Source: Mycobacterium sp. SMC-8 (GTDB taxonomy: Bacteria; Actinomycetota; Actinomycetes; Mycobacteriales; Mycobacteriaceae). From it: a stretch of DNA of 64,000 nt. Under the pieces are notes generated by a model that worked only from the letters and a program-made list of their open reading frames with translations, ran no database searches and was not told where the DNA came from. This document shows positions 37,884 to 48,102 of this stretch, piece by piece. Numbering within the stretch: position 1 is the stretch's first letter; each line of letters opens with the position of its first letter. The position numbers and the translations under genes are program-made. The DNA is taken from NCBI RefSeq assembly GCF_025263565.1, contig NZ_CP079865.1, forward strand, positions 3,472,001 through 3,536,000. Direction: 5' to 3'.

Positions 37884-39058
37884 TCGGAAGTCACTGTGCC
37901 ACCGATCATCTCGTCGTAGCTGTCGAAGTCCGGCTTCATCGCCGCGGCCACCAGCTCCCACAGCACCTCGTCGGTGCCGCCGCCGACCCGCGCCAGTTTC
38001 ATGTCACGCCACCACCTGCCCAGCGGCGTCTCGTCGACGAGGTAACCCGAACCGCCGAAGATGTGCATGCACTCAGAAAGCACCTCCTCGCCCAGGCGCG
38101 CCGCGGTGACCTTGACGGCGGCGGCCGCGCGCAGATCCAGCCGTCCCTGCGCGGCGATGCCGTTGAGGCCGTGGCGGAGCAGGTCGACGCGGGCCTGCAG
38201 GTCTGCCATTCGCATGCGCAATGCCTGATGCTCGAAGAGCGTCGCGCCGAACTGTCTCCGTTGCACCATGCGCGCATGGGTCACGCCCAGCACGCGCTGG
38301 CATGACGAGGCCACCTGACCGGCGATCGACATACGTTCGTGCGCAAGGCCCCACGAGATGGCGGCCAACCCGGTGCCGGGCCGCGCCACCAGATGGTCGG
38401 CGGGCACCCAGGTGTCGATGTGCACGGCGGCGGTGTCCAGCGGGCCGGCGCCCACCTTGCGGTACGGGGTCTGTACCTCGACCTGCGTGGTCGGTACGGC
38501 GATCACCAGGACGTTGCCGTGCCTGCTGGACGGATCGTGGTCCACTCCGCGCGCGACGACGATGATGTGGTCGGCGATCGGGGACAGCGAGACGAACTTC
38601 TTGACGCCACGGATGTGGAAACCGTCACGTTCGGAACGGACTTCGGTCTCGACAATCTGCAAATCCGAGCCGCCGGACTCCTCGGAGGCGCCGATGCACA
38701 GCACCGCCTCACCGTCGATCGCCTGTTCGCACACCGCCTTGAGGTGGTCCGACCTGCCGAACCGGCGCAGCACCGCGATCGCCGAATCATGCAGGCTCAC
38801 ACCGACGCCGATACCCGCGGACCCCAGTCGCCCGAGTTGGAAAGCGAGCTCGTTGAGCTTGGCGACGTCGGGGTGATGGCCACCGGCCGGGCCCCATTTA
38901 CTGCGGAAGACCCCGGCAGCACCGAGGTGTTCGATCAGCTTCCGCGGAAAACGCTCCGAGGCTTCGGCTTCCGCCGTCCAAGCGGTGACCTGCTCGCCGA
39001 ACACGTCGGTGAGCAGAGTGCGGTAGCCGTCGACGTCGATGTCGGTGGACGCGGTCAT
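37880..39058 (-). CDS. mbtN: Acyl-CoA/acyl-ACP dehydrogenase MbtN
   Basis: A 392-residue flavin-dependent acyl dehydrogenase, counterpart of FadE14/Rv1346. It introduces the alpha,beta double bond in the lipid side chain of mycobactin while the chain is on MbtL. Family blocks: [14 protein letters not shown] (about 129-142), [40 protein letters not shown] and the C-terminal [37 protein letters not shown] (split in the protein by no gaps). The ATG at 39058 overlaps the mbtM stop (ATGA), so it is translationally coupled as the third gene of mbtL-mbtM-mbtN. Confidence 0.92.
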   Translation of the reverse strand: MTASTDIDVDGYRTLLTDVFGEQVTAWTAEAEASERFPRKLIEHLGAAGVFRSKWGPAGGHHPDVAKLNELAFQLGRLGSAGIGVGVSLHDSAIAVLRRFGRSDHLKAVCEQAIDGEAVLCIGASEESGGSDLQIVETEVRSERDGFHIRGVKKFVSLSPIADHIIVVARGVDHDPSSRHGNVLVIAVPTTQVEVQTPYRKVGAGPLDTAAVHIDTWVPADHLVARPGTGLAAISWGLAHERMSIAGQVASSCQRVLGVTHARMVQRRQFGATLFEHQALRMRMADLQARVDLLRHGLNGIAAQGRLDLRAAAAVKVTAARLGEEVLSECMHIFGGSGYLVDETPLGRWWRDMKLARVGGGTDEVLWELVAAAMKPDFDSYDEMIGGTVTSD

Positions 39059-40635
39059 GCGCGGGCAGCCTCCAGATCTCGTTTGACTTCCAGGCGCCGC
39101 AGCTTGCCCGAGGATGTCCGCGGCAGCGCGCCCGGCGTCATGAATACGACGTCGGCGGGAACCACCCCACACTGCGATGCGACGCGTTGCACCACTTCAC
39201 TTCTCGCGCCGGCCTCGTCGGGACCGCGGAACTCCGCGGCGATGATCAGACCCTGGCGAGCCGAGTCGCCGTCGGTGCCGACCGCGACGACGGCGCCGTC
39301 GCGCACCCCACGGACCTGTGCGGCGACCCGTTCCACCTCGCTGGGGAAGATGTTGCGCCCGGCGATGGTGATGAGTTCCTTGACCCGGCCGCACACGACC
39401 AGCCCGTCGTCGGTGACGTAGCCGAGATCTCCGGTACGGAACCACTCGCCGGGAGTCAGTGGCTCCTGACCCAAGTAGCCGGTCATCAGCGACGTGCCGC
39501 GGATCTCGACTTCGCCGATCGCGTGGTCGCCGGCCTGGCCGGTGTGCTCGGATTCCGAGATGCGCAGTTCCATACCGGGAATCGGTCTGCCGAGCACCGC
39601 GTGGCGCCGCACGGCTTCGGTCACCGGGTCGACGATCTCCTCGACGACCAGCCCGGTGCCGGGCTCGGGGGCGGTGACCGCGCACGTCGACTCGGCCAGT
39701 CCGTACGACGGCGCCGCAACCCGCGGATCGAGACCGAAACGGGCGAGTTCGTCGAGGAACACCTGGAAGCCGTCGCAATCGATCGGTTCGCCACCGTTGA
39801 TGGCGAACCGGAGCCGGCTCAGGTCGACGTCGGGAACCCTGCGGGCGTACTTGCCGATCACCGAATACGCGAAATTCGGTGCGGCAGTGAGGGCTGCGCC
39901 ACTCTCGGACAGCCAGCTCAGCCACCGGAACGGCGAGGCGGCGAACGCCGCGGTGGGAGCCACCCACATCTCGGCGCCGGAGAGCAGGCCGGTGAGCAGG
40001 AAGGTCAGCCCCATGTCGTGGTAGAGCGGCAACCAGGTCAAGCCGATGTCGACGGTCGGATCGACCGCGGTGTGCTGCAGCAGCGCGGTGACGTTGTTCA
40101 TGACCGCGTCGGGAGAGAGCAGCGCGGTGCGCGGCGTGCCGGTGGAGCCGGCGGTGCCTTGCAGCACCGCCGCAGTGCCGACCGCACCGGCCTGCAGCGT
40201 CAGCGTGGTGGACCGTCTCGAGTGCCCCACCTCGGACACGTCGTGGACGGTCAGACCGGAATCGTTGTCACGCAACAAGTCCGGGTAGGCGCCGTGGGTG
40301 AAGATCTGTGTGACGCCGATGCCGGCGAAACGCTCGGCGGTGGCGCGGGCCCATTGCCGGTCGTCGGCGCCGCGTACCGGTCCGGGCAGGATCGACAGGG
40401 CGCGGCCGGCCAGCCAGGACCCCTGAATCGCGGCGATGAACTCGACGGTGGGCTCGCCGACCAGACCCACGGCACCGTCGGGTCCGTCGAGGATCCGTTC
40501 GGCGATGTTCTCCGAGCGCAGGTGCACCTCCCCCCATGGGTGGCGATTCCACTGTCCGGCGGCCCGGTCGAGGACCATCAGGTCCCGGGGAGATGCCGTC
40601 ATCGCCCGCGACAGCGCCGCGGCGAACGCGCTCAC
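39055..40635 (-). CDS. mbtM: Fatty acyl-AMP ligase MbtM
   Basis: A 526-residue adenylate-forming enzyme, counterpart of FadD33/Rv1345. It activates a fatty acid as acyl-AMP and loads it on MbtL for mycobactin lipidation. The P-loop-like block is [17 protein letters not shown] (about 159-175). Other signatures are [18 protein letters not shown] (typical of FAALs), [33 protein letters not shown] and the C-terminal [11 protein letters not shown] with catalytic Lys. The GTG at 40635 overlaps the mbtL stop (GTGA). Confidence 0.93.
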   Translation of the reverse strand: MSAFAAALSRAMTASPRDLMVLDRAAGQWNRHPWGEVHLRSENIAERILDGPDGAVGLVGEPTVEFIAAIQGSWLAGRALSILPGPVRGADDRQWARATAERFAGIGVTQIFTHGAYPDLLRDNDSGLTVHDVSEVGHSRRSTTLTLQAGAVGTAAVLQGTAGSTGTPRTALLSPDAVMNNVTALLQHTAVDPTVDIGLTWLPLYHDMGLTFLLTGLLSGAEMWVAPTAAFAASPFRWLSWLSESGAALTAAPNFAYSVIGKYARRVPDVDLSRLRFAINGGEPIDCDGFQVFLDELARFGLDPRVAAPSYGLAESTCAVTAPEPGTGLVVEEIVDPVTEAVRRHAVLGRPIPGMELRISESEHTGQAGDHAIGEVEIRGTSLMTGYLGQEPLTPGEWFRTGDLGYVTDDGLVVCGRVKELITIAGRNIFPSEVERVAAQVRGVRDGAVVAVGTDGDSARQGLIIAAEFRGPDEAGARSEVVQRVASQCGVVPADVVFMTPGALPRTSSGKLRRLEVKRDLEAARA

Positions 40636-40892
40636 TGGGCTGTGGGGGTCTTCGACAGGATGGCCCGCTCGAGATCGCCGACGGTGTCGCAGGTCAGCAG
40701 ATCCTCTTCCGAGAGCACGACCCCGAGTTTGTCCTCGATCGCGACCATGCCGACCGCGAACGCCACCGAGTCCAGGCCGACGTCGTCGATGAGCCGCGAA
40801 TCCCGCGTGACGCGGGTGATGTCGACGTTCAGGTCGTCGCGCAGGATCTCCTCGAGGGCGGTGCTGACGCCGGACGGTGGTGACGTGGTCAT
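40632..40892 (-). CDS. mbtL: Acyl carrier protein MbtL
   Basis: An 86-residue acyl carrier protein, counterpart of Rv1344. It carries the fatty acyl chain that MbtK moves onto mycobactin. The phosphopantetheine Ser is in [19 protein letters not shown] (about residue 42). The ATG at 40892 is the first gene of the minus-strand mbt-2 operon (mbtL-mbtM-mbtN), 24 bases from a good IdeR-like box. It is divergent from pgm. Confidence 0.93.
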   Translation of the reverse strand: MTTSPPSGVSTALEEILRDDLNVDITRVTRDSRLIDDVGLDSVAFAVGMVAIEDKLGVVLSEEDLLTCDTVGDLERAILSKTPTAQ

Positions 40893-40916
40893 GGCGGCAG
40901 AGGTTACCTCGTCAGA

Positions 40917-40935
40917 TAAAGATAGGCTACCCTCA
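40917..40935 (-). promoter_or_regulatory. IdeR-like iron box upstream of mbtL
   Basis: On the plus strand TAAAGATAGGCTACCCTCA matches the IdeR consensus TTAGGTTAGGCTAACCTAA at 14 of 19 positions, including the central AGGCTA. It lies 24 bases upstream of the mbtL ATG. Iron repression of mbt-2 through IdeR is established in M. tuberculosis, so this site is likely functional. Divergent pgm begins 124 bases away. Confidence 0.75.
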
Positions 40936-41058
40936 CTGCCGCCCGTCTCGGTAGGCGGACACGAATCCGGCGGGCAGTTCTCGCCGGTCGTGCGCCATGA
41001 GCGAACGGATACCGCCCCGGAGGCGGTGCGCAGCGCCACCAAGGAGCAGAATCGACCC

Positions 41059-42705
41059 ATGGCGGCCAACCCCCGCGCCGGTCGTCCGGCGCAGCCCGAG
41101 GATCTCATCGACATCGCTTCGGTGGTGACGGCGTACTACACCGTCGCTCCAGACCCCGAGAACGTGGACCAGCAGGTCACCTTCGGCACCTCGGGGCACC
41201 GTGGCTCGAGCCTGGACGGGGCGTTCAACGAGGCGCACATCCTGGCCACCACGCAGGCGATCGTGGAATACCGTGCCGCGCAGGGCACGACGGGTCCGCT
41301 GTTCATCGGCCGTGACACCCATGCACTGTCGGAGCCGGCGTGGACGTCGGCGCTGGAGGTGCTGGCCGCCAACGACGTTGTCGCGATGATCGATTCGGCC
41401 GACCGGTACACCCCGACTCCGGCCGTCAGTCACGCGATCCTGTCGTTCAACCAGGGCCGTCAAGGCGATCTCGCCGACGGGATCGTGGTGACCCCGTCGC
41501 ACAACCCACCGCGCGACGGCGGATTCAAGTACAACCCGCCCAACGGCGGACCCGCCGACACCGACGCCACCAGTGTCATCGCCAAGCGGGCCAACGAGAT
41601 CCTGCGCGACGGGCTGCGGGCGGTGAAGCGCGTCCCGCTGGCCCGGGCGCTGAACACCGCCGAGCGGCACGACTACCTCAACGCCTACGTCGACGATCTG
41701 CCCAACGTCGTCGACTTGCACGCGATCAGCGCCGAGGGCATCCGCATCGGCGCCGACCCGCTCGGCGGGGCCAGCGTCGACTACTGGGGCGCGATCGCCG
41801 AACGCCACAACCTGGAACTGACCGTTGTCAACCCGCTGGTCGACGCAACCTGGCGGTTCATGACCCTCGACACCGACGGCAAGATCCGGATGGACTGCAG
41901 CTCGCCGAACGCGATGGCTGGGCTTCTTGAAAAGGTGATCGGCAGCCCTGGGACATACCAGATCGCCACCGGCAACGATGCCGACTCCGACCGGCACGGC
42001 ATCGTCACCCCGGACGGCGGCCTGCTCAACCCGAACCACTACCTCGCGGTGGCCATCGACTACCTGTTCACGCACCGCCCCGAGTGGGCCGCCGAGACGG
42101 CTGTCGGCAAGACCGCGGTGAGCTCGTCGATCATCGACCGCGTGGTGGCCGGGTTGGACCGCAAACTGGTCGAGGTGCCGGTGGGTTTCAAGTGGTTCGT
42201 CGATGGGCTGATCGGCGGCAGCGTCGGTTTCGGCGGTGAGGAGAGCGCCGGGGCGTCGTTCCTGCGCCGCGACGGCTCGGTGTGGACCACCGACAAGGAC
42301 GGCATCATCCCGGCGCTGCTGGCCTCGGAGATGCTCGCGGTGACCGGGTCGACGCCGTCGCAGCGCTACGCGGAGCTGGCCGAGCGCTACGGCGCCCCCA
42401 CGTACGCCCGCATCGATGCCCCGGCCGACCGGGAGCAGAGGGCCCGGCTGGGCAAGCTGTCGCCGGAGCAGGTGAGCGCGACCGAGCTGGCGGGCGAGCC
42501 GATCACCGCGAAGCTGACCTCCGCGCCCGGCAACGGCGCGCCGCTGGGTGGGCTGAAAGTGACGACCGAGAACGCCTGGTTCGCCGCGCGGCCGTCCGGC
42601 ACCGAGGACGTGTACAAGATCTACGCCGAATCGTTCCGCGGGCCCGAGCATCTGGCTGAGGTACAGGACGCTGCCCGCGAAGTGGTGGCGGCGGTCATTT
42701 CGTGA
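41059..42705 (+). CDS. pgm: Phosphoglucomutase (alpha-D-glucose phosphate-specific)
   Basis: A 548-residue enzyme interconverting glucose-1-phosphate and glucose-6-phosphate, feeding glycogen, trehalose and cell-wall sugar nucleotides. The substrate-entry motif [14 protein letters not shown] is at about 42-55. The phosphoserine loop [20 protein letters not shown] is at about 145-164. The metal loop [14 protein letters not shown] and the sugar-binding GGEESAG follow, and the C-terminal phosphate loop RPSGTED closes the set. Length equals M. tuberculosis PgmA. ATG 41059 begins [18 protein letters not shown] as in homologues, with AAGGAG 12 bases upstream. The much longer open frame upstream is antisense to mbt genes. 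It overlaps the MFS gene (GTGA). Confidence 0.94.
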   Translation: MAANPRAGRPAQPEDLIDIASVVTAYYTVAPDPENVDQQVTFGTSGHRGSSLDGAFNEAHILATTQAIVEYRAAQGTTGPLFIGRDTHALSEPAWTSALEVLAANDVVAMIDSADRYTPTPAVSHAILSFNQGRQGDLADGIVVTPSHNPPRDGGFKYNPPNGGPADTDATSVIAKRANEILRDGLRAVKRVPLARALNTAERHDYLNAYVDDLPNVVDLHAISAEGIRIGADPLGGASVDYWGAIAERHNLELTVVNPLVDATWRFMTLDTDGKIRMDCSSPNAMAGLLEKVIGSPGTYQIATGNDADSDRHGIVTPDGGLLNPNHYLAVAIDYLFTHRPEWAAETAVGKTAVSSSIIDRVVAGLDRKLVEVPVGFKWFVDGLIGGSVGFGGEESAGASFLRRDGSVWTTDKDGIIPALLASEMLAVTGSTPSQRYAELAERYGAPTYARIDAPADREQRARLGKLSPEQVSATELAGEPITAKLTSAPGNGAPLGGLKVTTENAWFAARPSGTEDVYKIYAESFRGPEHLAEVQDAAREVVAAVIS

Positions 42706-44027
42706 CCTCGCCCGCAGAGGGCGACTGTCAGGGCACCGCGGACGCGAGGAGCAGGTCGGGCACAGCGGACGCGACTTCCAAGCCGGAACCCGTGAGCAGA
42801 CAGCGGTTGCCCCGCGAGGTCTGGGTACTGGTCGCCGCCAACTTCGTGGTCGCGCTCGGCTACGGCGTGGTCGCACCGGTACTGCCGCAGTACGCCCGCC
42901 ACTTCGGGGTGAGCATCAGCGCTGCGACGTTCGTCATTACGGCGTTCGCCGTGATGCGCCTGGTGGGCGCACCGCCGGCGGGCATGCTCGTGCAGCGGTT
43001 AGGGGAGCGGCGGGTCTACATCAGCGGCCTGCTGATCGTGGCGTTGTCGACCGCGGCCTGTGCGTTTGCCGAAACCTATTGGCAGTTGCTGCTTTTCCGC
43101 TCACTCGGCGGGGTGGGCTCGGCGATGTTCACCGTGTCGTCGCTGGGTCTGATGATCCGGATCTCACCGTCGGATGCCCGCGGCCGGGTGGCGGGACTGT
43201 TCTCGTCGGGCTTCATGGTCGGTTCGGTGGGTGGGCCGATCCTGGGCAGTCTCACCGCGGGGTTCGGCTTGTCGGCGCCGTTCCTGATCTACGGCGCCGC
43301 GCTGTTGGTCGCCGCGACGGTCGTGTTCGTCAGCCTTCGGAAGTCCGCGGTGGTCGGGCAGCCGGCCGACGACACCGAGAAACCCGTGCCGTTCCGGACC
43401 GTGTTCCGACACCGCGCCTACCGTGCGGCGTTGTTCTCCAACTTTGCGACCGGCTGGGCGTCGTTCGGGTTGCGCATCGCGCTGGTGCCGCTGTTCGTCG
43501 TGGAGGTTCTGGGCCGCAGCCCCGGTGCGGCCGGTCTGGCGCTGACGGCGTTCGCGGTGGGAAACATCTCCGTGGTGATCCCGAGCGGGTACCTGTCCGA
43601 CCGACTCGGGCGGCGCAAGCTGTTGATCGCCGGGCTGACGTTGGCCGCGGTGTCGACCGCCCTGGTCGGGTTCACCACGTCGTTTCCGGTGTTCCTGGTG
43701 GCGGCCTACGTCGCCGGCGCGGCCACCGGGATCTTCGTCTCCCCGCAGCAGGCAGCCGTCGCCGACGTGGTGGGCAACAAGTCACGCGGCGGGACGGCGG
43801 TCGCGACGTTCCAGATGATGGCCGACTTCGGCTCGATCGGCGGCTCGCTGCTGGTGGGTCTGATCGCCCAGTACACGTCGTTCGGCTGGTCATTCCTGAT
43901 CAGCGGCGTCATCCTCGGCATCGCGGCGGTGGGGTGGATCTTCGCCCCCGAAACGCGTCCCCGGCGGTCAACGGAGCACACCGAAGCGCGTCCGCTCGGC
44001 CCGGAGGCCGGCGGCGAAGTGCCCTGA
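42702..44027 (+). CDS. Major facilitator superfamily transporter
   Basis: A 441-residue MFS protein with 12 predicted helices beginning at about residue 32 ([23 protein letters not shown]). The loop 2-3 motif is [16 protein letters not shown], and a second copy of the pattern ([15 protein letters not shown]) is between helices 8 and 9. The type fits drug/H+ antiporters; substrate unknown. GTG 42702 overlaps the pgm stop. A later GTG (42792, [11 protein letters not shown]) would remove a polar 30-residue leader and is an equally fair start. Coupling to pgm suggests co-expression rather than a shared pathway. Confidence 0.86.
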   Translation: MTSPAEGDCQGTADARSRSGTADATSKPEPVSRQRLPREVWVLVAANFVVALGYGVVAPVLPQYARHFGVSISAATFVITAFAVMRLVGAPPAGMLVQRLGERRVYISGLLIVALSTAACAFAETYWQLLLFRSLGGVGSAMFTVSSLGLMIRISPSDARGRVAGLFSSGFMVGSVGGPILGSLTAGFGLSAPFLIYGAALLVAATVVFVSLRKSAVVGQPADDTEKPVPFRTVFRHRAYRAALFSNFATGWASFGLRIALVPLFVVEVLGRSPGAAGLALTAFAVGNISVVIPSGYLSDRLGRRKLLIAGLTLAAVSTALVGFTTSFPVFLVAAYVAGAATGIFVSPQQAAVADVVGNKSRGGTAVATFQMMADFGSIGGSLLVGLIAQYTSFGWSFLISGVILGIAAVGWIFAPETRPRRSTEHTEARPLGPEAGGEVP

Positions 44028-44080
44028 CCAGCGATTTTGAGCGGCCACCCCTCGTGGTGTAACTTCGATGAGCACGACAA

Positions 44081-44153
44081 GGGGCTATGGCGCAGTTGGT
44101 AGCGCACCACACTGGCAGTGTGGGGGTCAGGGGTTCGAATCCCCTTAGCTCCA
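44081..44153 (+). tRNA. tRNA-Ala (anticodon GGC)
   Basis: A 73-base cloverleaf. Acceptor arm GGGGCTA/TAGCTCC carries the G3-U70 pair that defines tRNA-Ala. The D arm is GCGC-AGTTGGTA-GCGC, and the anticodon loop CTGGCAG (anticodon GGC) sits on a CCACA/TGTGG stem. The T arm is GGGGTTCGAATCCCC and the discriminator is A. CCA is not encoded. It reads GCC and GCU alanine codons. Confidence 0.96.
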
Positions 44154-44255
44154 CTTCACGGAACGAGCAATCAGGCAATCGGCGCGTCGGTCAGCGTCGG
44201 GTAAGTTCACAGCGATTCAACCCCGAAACCGACGCAGCATCTAACGAAAGCCATC

Positions 44256-44513
44256 ATGTCCGAGGACCACATCACCGACGTTCCGCCAACTCGCCTTTCC
44301 ATTGATCCGAACAGCCCTTTCTATAGCGAAGAGGCGCTCCTGCGCGACGTCGGCATCCGCTTCAACGGCGCCGAGAAGACCAACGTCGTCGAATACGACG
44401 TGGCCGAGGGTTGGGTGCGTGTCGAAGTGCCCACCGCCAAGGATCGTCGCGGGAATCCGATGGTTATGAAGCTCAGCGGCACGGTTGAACCTTATTTCCG
44501 CCTGGCGAAGTAG
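44256..44513 (+). CDS. DUF3297-family small protein
   Basis: An 85-residue cytosolic protein of the DUF3297 family, function unknown. The family pattern is LSIDPNSPFYSEEALLRDVGIRFNG, then NVVEYDVAEGWVRV and KDRRGNPMVMKLSGTVEPYF. It occurs in many proteobacteria and actinobacteria. It stands alone between tRNA-Ala and the 44.6-50.1 kb operon, with a 71-base gap to the latter. The ATG at 44256 is the only sensible start. Confidence 0.85.
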   Translation: MSEDHITDVPPTRLSIDPNSPFYSEEALLRDVGIRFNGAEKTNVVEYDVAEGWVRVEVPTAKDRRGNPMVMKLSGTVEPYFRLAK

Positions 44514-44584
44514 CCTCGGTCGACGCTGAGCAGATGCACAGCAATCCGGGGACATAGCCGTCATCCTCGGGTAGCTTGCGCTGC

Positions 44585-45709
44585 ATGCCCTTGGAGCTGG
44601 CCTCGTTCTTCCGGACGACCCTGCCCCTCGACCTCAGCGGGCTGGACACGCTCGATGATGGCCGCTACCACTCCATTTGGATGCCCGATCACCTCGTGAG
44701 CTTCTGGCCGGACTCGATCTGGACGCCCGAGTTCACCGACCTTGCAGAGGTGTCACCGTCGCCGCACCGCTACCTGGACACCCTGGCTCTTGCCGGAGCC
44801 GTCGCGGCCCGCACGACACGCACCCGGCTCGCGACGAGCGTCCTCGACACCGTCCGCCGCCACCCCGTGATGCTGGCCCAGTCGGCGCTGACCCTGAGCC
44901 ATCTCTCGGACGGCCGGTTCATCCTGGGACTCGGTGCCGGCGAGCGCGAAAACCTGGCCCCGTACGGCTTTGACCACCGGAGCACGGTGAGCCGGTTCGC
45001 CGAAGCGCTCGGGCTCATCCGGCTGCTTTGGGACACCGACGGACCGATCGACTTCGCCGGAGAGCACTTCACACTGCAGCACGCCCGGCTGGACACCGAC
45101 CTGCACCCCACCGGCCCGCCAGCGATCTGGATCGGCGCCAACGGCCCCCGCATGCTGCGACTGGTCGGTGAATTCGGCGACGGCTGGTGGCCGACGGGCA
45201 GCGCCGGGCCCGAGACCTATGCCAATCAGCTGGCGCGCGTCCGGGAGGCGGCAGAACAAGCCGGACGCGACCCGCAGGCGATCACACCGGCGAAGATGGT
45301 GGTCTGTCTCATCGGCGAGCCCGACGAACTGAGCGAGATCGTGCGGCGCCCGCTGGTGAAGTCTCTGGTGCTGCAACTGACGGCTGACTCACTGGCAGCC
45401 ACCGGTCACCGCCACCCGATGGGGGAGCACTGGCGTGGCATCCAGGACATCGACCCGCGCATGCTGACCCGCGACCGACTGCTCCGGCTCTTCGAGCGGG
45501 TCGATCCGGCCGCGATCCTGTCCGTCGTTCCGCATGGCACGCCGAAGCAGGTCGCCGCGCAGATCGCCGAGTTCGGCGAGGCGGGGGCCCGGGTCGTGTC
45601 GGTGCTCGACTACAGCGCAATGGCGGGGCGGGCCTACGCCGCCGAGTCGGCACGCAAAGTCCGCGAGGTCGAAGACCTACTGCTGCAGCTCACAGGAAGC
45701 ACGCCATGA
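44585..45709 (+). CDS. F420-type LLM oxidoreductase (first gene of five-gene operon)
   Basis: A 374-residue luciferase-like protein resembling F420-dependent reductases/dehydrogenases (Mer-like). Blocks: YHSIWMPDHLVSFWPDSIW (about 24-42), RTRLATSVLDTVRRHPVMLAQSALTLSHLSDGR and GLGAGERENLAPYGFD. It also has PPAIWIGANGPRMLRLVGEFGDGWWP, the family strand before the cofactor site. It should transfer hydride to or from a small molecule; the substrate is unknown. The ATG at 44585 (MPLELASFFRTT) is preferred over TTG 44576. Its stop overlaps the sulfotransferase ATG (ATGA). Confidence 0.82.
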   Translation: MPLELASFFRTTLPLDLSGLDTLDDGRYHSIWMPDHLVSFWPDSIWTPEFTDLAEVSPSPHRYLDTLALAGAVAARTTRTRLATSVLDTVRRHPVMLAQSALTLSHLSDGRFILGLGAGERENLAPYGFDHRSTVSRFAEALGLIRLLWDTDGPIDFAGEHFTLQHARLDTDLHPTGPPAIWIGANGPRMLRLVGEFGDGWWPTGSAGPETYANQLARVREAAEQAGRDPQAITPAKMVVCLIGEPDELSEIVRRPLVKSLVLQLTADSLAATGHRHPMGEHWRGIQDIDPRMLTRDRLLRLFERVDPAAILSVVPHGTPKQVAAQIAEFGEAGARVVSVLDYSAMAGRAYAAESARKVREVEDLLLQLTGSTP

Positions 45710-46857
45710 CAACTTTGGACGCGGACGTGCTCATCGCCGACGCACGAGAATCGACCGCGCTCACCGACTTCGGTGACGACACCCTGCCTGCCCGCGTGGC
45801 CTTGGCCGTCGACCGGCTCAACACCGCCGAACTCGACGACGCCGGCGTGCGGGCAGCCGCACACACGATCAGCGGATTGCTGACGAGCCGCCTGCGCTTC
45901 ATGGCTGACCGCGCGCACCTGCCGCTCGCGGCGGAACGAATCACGGCCCCGCTCTTCGCCACCGGGGAGCCGCGGTCGGGGACGACGCTGCTGCACGCTC
46001 TGCTCGCCCAGGACGGGGACTCGCGGGCGCTGCGGTTCTGGGAGGTCATGTACCCCTCGCCGCCGCCCGGCCCGGCCGCTGTCGACGACCCGCGCCGGAC
46101 GCGAGCCGACGCCGACTGGCGCGAGATCCTCGACCGCATCCCGCCGTGGCTCGTCAGCCACCCCTACAACGACCTGCTCGGCGCCGGACTCCCCGAGTGT
46201 GAACGCACGTGGGCCTTCGACTTCCGCGCGATGAACCCGAGCGCGTGGTGGCGGGTTCCCGTGACGATCCAGAGCTTTCCGCAGGACCCCCACGCGCAGT
46301 ATGGGTTGCACCGCATGATGCTGCAGCACATCCAGTACACTCGTACGCCGAAACGGTGGGTGCTCAAGGGCTTTCACGGACGACGCCTGCGGGCGCTCTT
46401 CGACACTTATCCCGACGCCCGCATCGTCTGGGTACACCGCGACCCCGTACAGGTGCTCGCCTCGCAGATCGTGGCCTTCGGGCAGATCAACGAGAGCCTG
46501 GCCGGGACGCTGGACTGGACTCAGTACGCCAAGGACACGATCGAGGGGTCGCGGGCCAACTTCCACGCCTACCTCACTGACCCACTCGTGGACGACCCGC
46601 GCATCTACCATGTCCGCTACCGCGACTTCGTCGCCGACCCGGTCACCACCATCGGTGGCTTCTACGATTTCGCCGGCGTGCCGTTCGCGGCCGACGCCGA
46701 GAAGGCGATGCGCGAGTACCTCGTCACCAACCGCAGCGACCGGTACGGCAAGTTCACCTACTCCACCGACGTCCTGCCGGTTCCCGTGCAGCAGCTGCAC
46801 GACGAATTCGCCACCTACCGAGAACGATTCGGCATCGACATCGAGACGAGGCGCTGA
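45706..46857 (+). CDS. Sulfotransferase family protein
   Basis: A 383-residue PAPS-dependent sulfotransferase-like protein. The 5'-phosphosulfate-binding loop is ATGEPRSGTTLLHALL (about residues 84-97). The 3'-phosphate-binding strand/helix is RIVWVHRDPVQVLASQIVAFG (about 240-260). KRWVLKGFHGRRLRALF is the intermediate block also seen in many actinobacterial homologues. It should transfer a sulfuryl group to a hydroxyl or amine acceptor, but the acceptor is unknown and some family members have lost activity. Coupled at both ends: ATGA with the LLM gene and TGATG with the DUF1214 gene. Confidence 0.82.
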   Translation: MTTLDADVLIADARESTALTDFGDDTLPARVALAVDRLNTAELDDAGVRAAAHTISGLLTSRLRFMADRAHLPLAAERITAPLFATGEPRSGTTLLHALLAQDGDSRALRFWEVMYPSPPPGPAAVDDPRRTRADADWREILDRIPPWLVSHPYNDLLGAGLPECERTWAFDFRAMNPSAWWRVPVTIQSFPQDPHAQYGLHRMMLQHIQYTRTPKRWVLKGFHGRRLRALFDTYPDARIVWVHRDPVQVLASQIVAFGQINESLAGTLDWTQYAKDTIEGSRANFHAYLTDPLVDDPRIYHVRYRDFVADPVTTIGGFYDFAGVPFAADAEKAMREYLVTNRSDRYGKFTYSTDVLPVPVQQLHDEFATYRERFGIDIETRR

Positions 46858-48101
46858 TGGCGTTCGGCGACACCGAGGACGACGAGGCGCTGCGCACGGC
46901 GTGGCACAATTTCTGCGAGCGGCTCAAGGCCGCCGGAGATCTCGCCTTCAAGGACACCTCACCCCCGAACGCCCTGCAGCGCGCGGACGCGTTCCGCTAC
47001 CTGACGCAGAACCTGGGCCAGGCCTACGATCTCGCACTGGAGACCAAGAACACCCGCTATCCGGTGATCCACCCGTTCTGCGGACCGACCCGCAAGCTCG
47101 GCGGCGACAACGCCGACTTCGTCTATCTGCAGGCATGGATCGACGGCGCCTCGACCTACCGGATCGCCGGTGACCGGGGCACGGCGCGTTTCATCAACTT
47201 CACCGTCCAGGGGCCGCGACCCGAGAAGGACGTGTACTACGGCGCCGATCACCCGAACTTGCACGAGCCCTTCGGCGACATCCCGGAGGCGAACATCACC
47301 GGTGACGACCTGGTCACCGAGCCCGACGGCAGCTTCGTACTTCACGCCGGTGGCCCACGACGAGAACAGAATTGGCTGCCGACCACGCCGGGTTCGCGCA
47401 AGCTGTTCATGCGGCAAGGCTTCGACTCGTGGACGGAGCGCTCGGCGCAGTTCAGCATCGAGCGCATCGACATGGATGAGCCGCGTCCGGTGCCGACACC
47501 GCAGGACCTGATCGCTTCCATGGATTGGGCCGGTGATTTCCTCACCGGGGCGATGACGGACTGGCCGGACCGCGAACTGCGGATCGGCTCGCTGTTCGGG
47601 GAGTCCGAGCCGAACGTGTTTCCCGGTGCGCGTTTTGCCGGCCCGGCCGAGCAACGCGATGCGCGTCGCGGCCGGCTCATCGTCACGATGCCGTGGCGTC
47701 TCGGGCCGGACGAAGCGTTGATCTTCGAGTTCGCTGATGGTGGCGAGTTCTGGATGCTGACCAATATGGGCGCGTTCTGGAACAGCATGGATTACCTGTA
47801 CCGGCCGGTGAGTTACACGCCGAGCAGAGCGGCGATCGACTCCGACGGCCGCGTGCGAATGGTGCTGGCGCACAACGACCCTGGCGTGCACAACTGGATC
47901 GACACCCAACGCTTCAGCGAGGGCTACCTGACGATGCGCGTCATCGGAAGCCGGCAATTGCCCGAGGTCAACACCGCGGTCGTCACCGTTGACGAGTTGA
48001 AGACCGTCCTGCCGGACGACACCCGGCACGTCACGCCCGAAGAGCGGGCCACCCAACTGCACGCACGCTTCGACGCCATCCGCCGCAGGTACAGGATCTG
48101 A
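46857..48101 (+). CDS. DUF1214-family protein
   Basis: A 414-residue protein of the DUF1214 family, without a signal peptide. Recognisable stretches are NADFVYLQAWIDGASTYRIAGDRGTARFINFTV near the middle of the first half, and the C-terminal DPGVHNWIDTQRFSEGYLTMRVIG. The tail VTPEERATQLHARFDAIRRRY ends the protein. The family has no established reaction; members often sit in actinobacterial catabolic clusters. The exported protein at 33907-35892 shares the tail motif. The ATG shares its first base with the sulfotransferase stop. Confidence 0.78.
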   Translation: MAFGDTEDDEALRTAWHNFCERLKAAGDLAFKDTSPPNALQRADAFRYLTQNLGQAYDLALETKNTRYPVIHPFCGPTRKLGGDNADFVYLQAWIDGASTYRIAGDRGTARFINFTVQGPRPEKDVYYGADHPNLHEPFGDIPEANITGDDLVTEPDGSFVLHAGGPRREQNWLPTTPGSRKLFMRQGFDSWTERSAQFSIERIDMDEPRPVPTPQDLIASMDWAGDFLTGAMTDWPDRELRIGSLFGESEPNVFPGARFAGPAEQRDARRGRLIVTMPWRLGPDEALIFEFADGGEFWMLTNMGAFWNSMDYLYRPVSYTPSRAAIDSDGRVRMVLAHNDPGVHNWIDTQRFSEGYLTMRVIGSRQLPEVNTAVVTVDELKTVLPDDTRHVTPEERATQLHARFDAIRRRYRI

Positions 48102-48102
48102 C

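Noticed and set aside
39187..41058. Extension of the pgm frame far upstream (1172 codons in total)
   Set aside because: The upstream part is antisense to mbtM and mbtL, and the family N-terminus starts at 41059.
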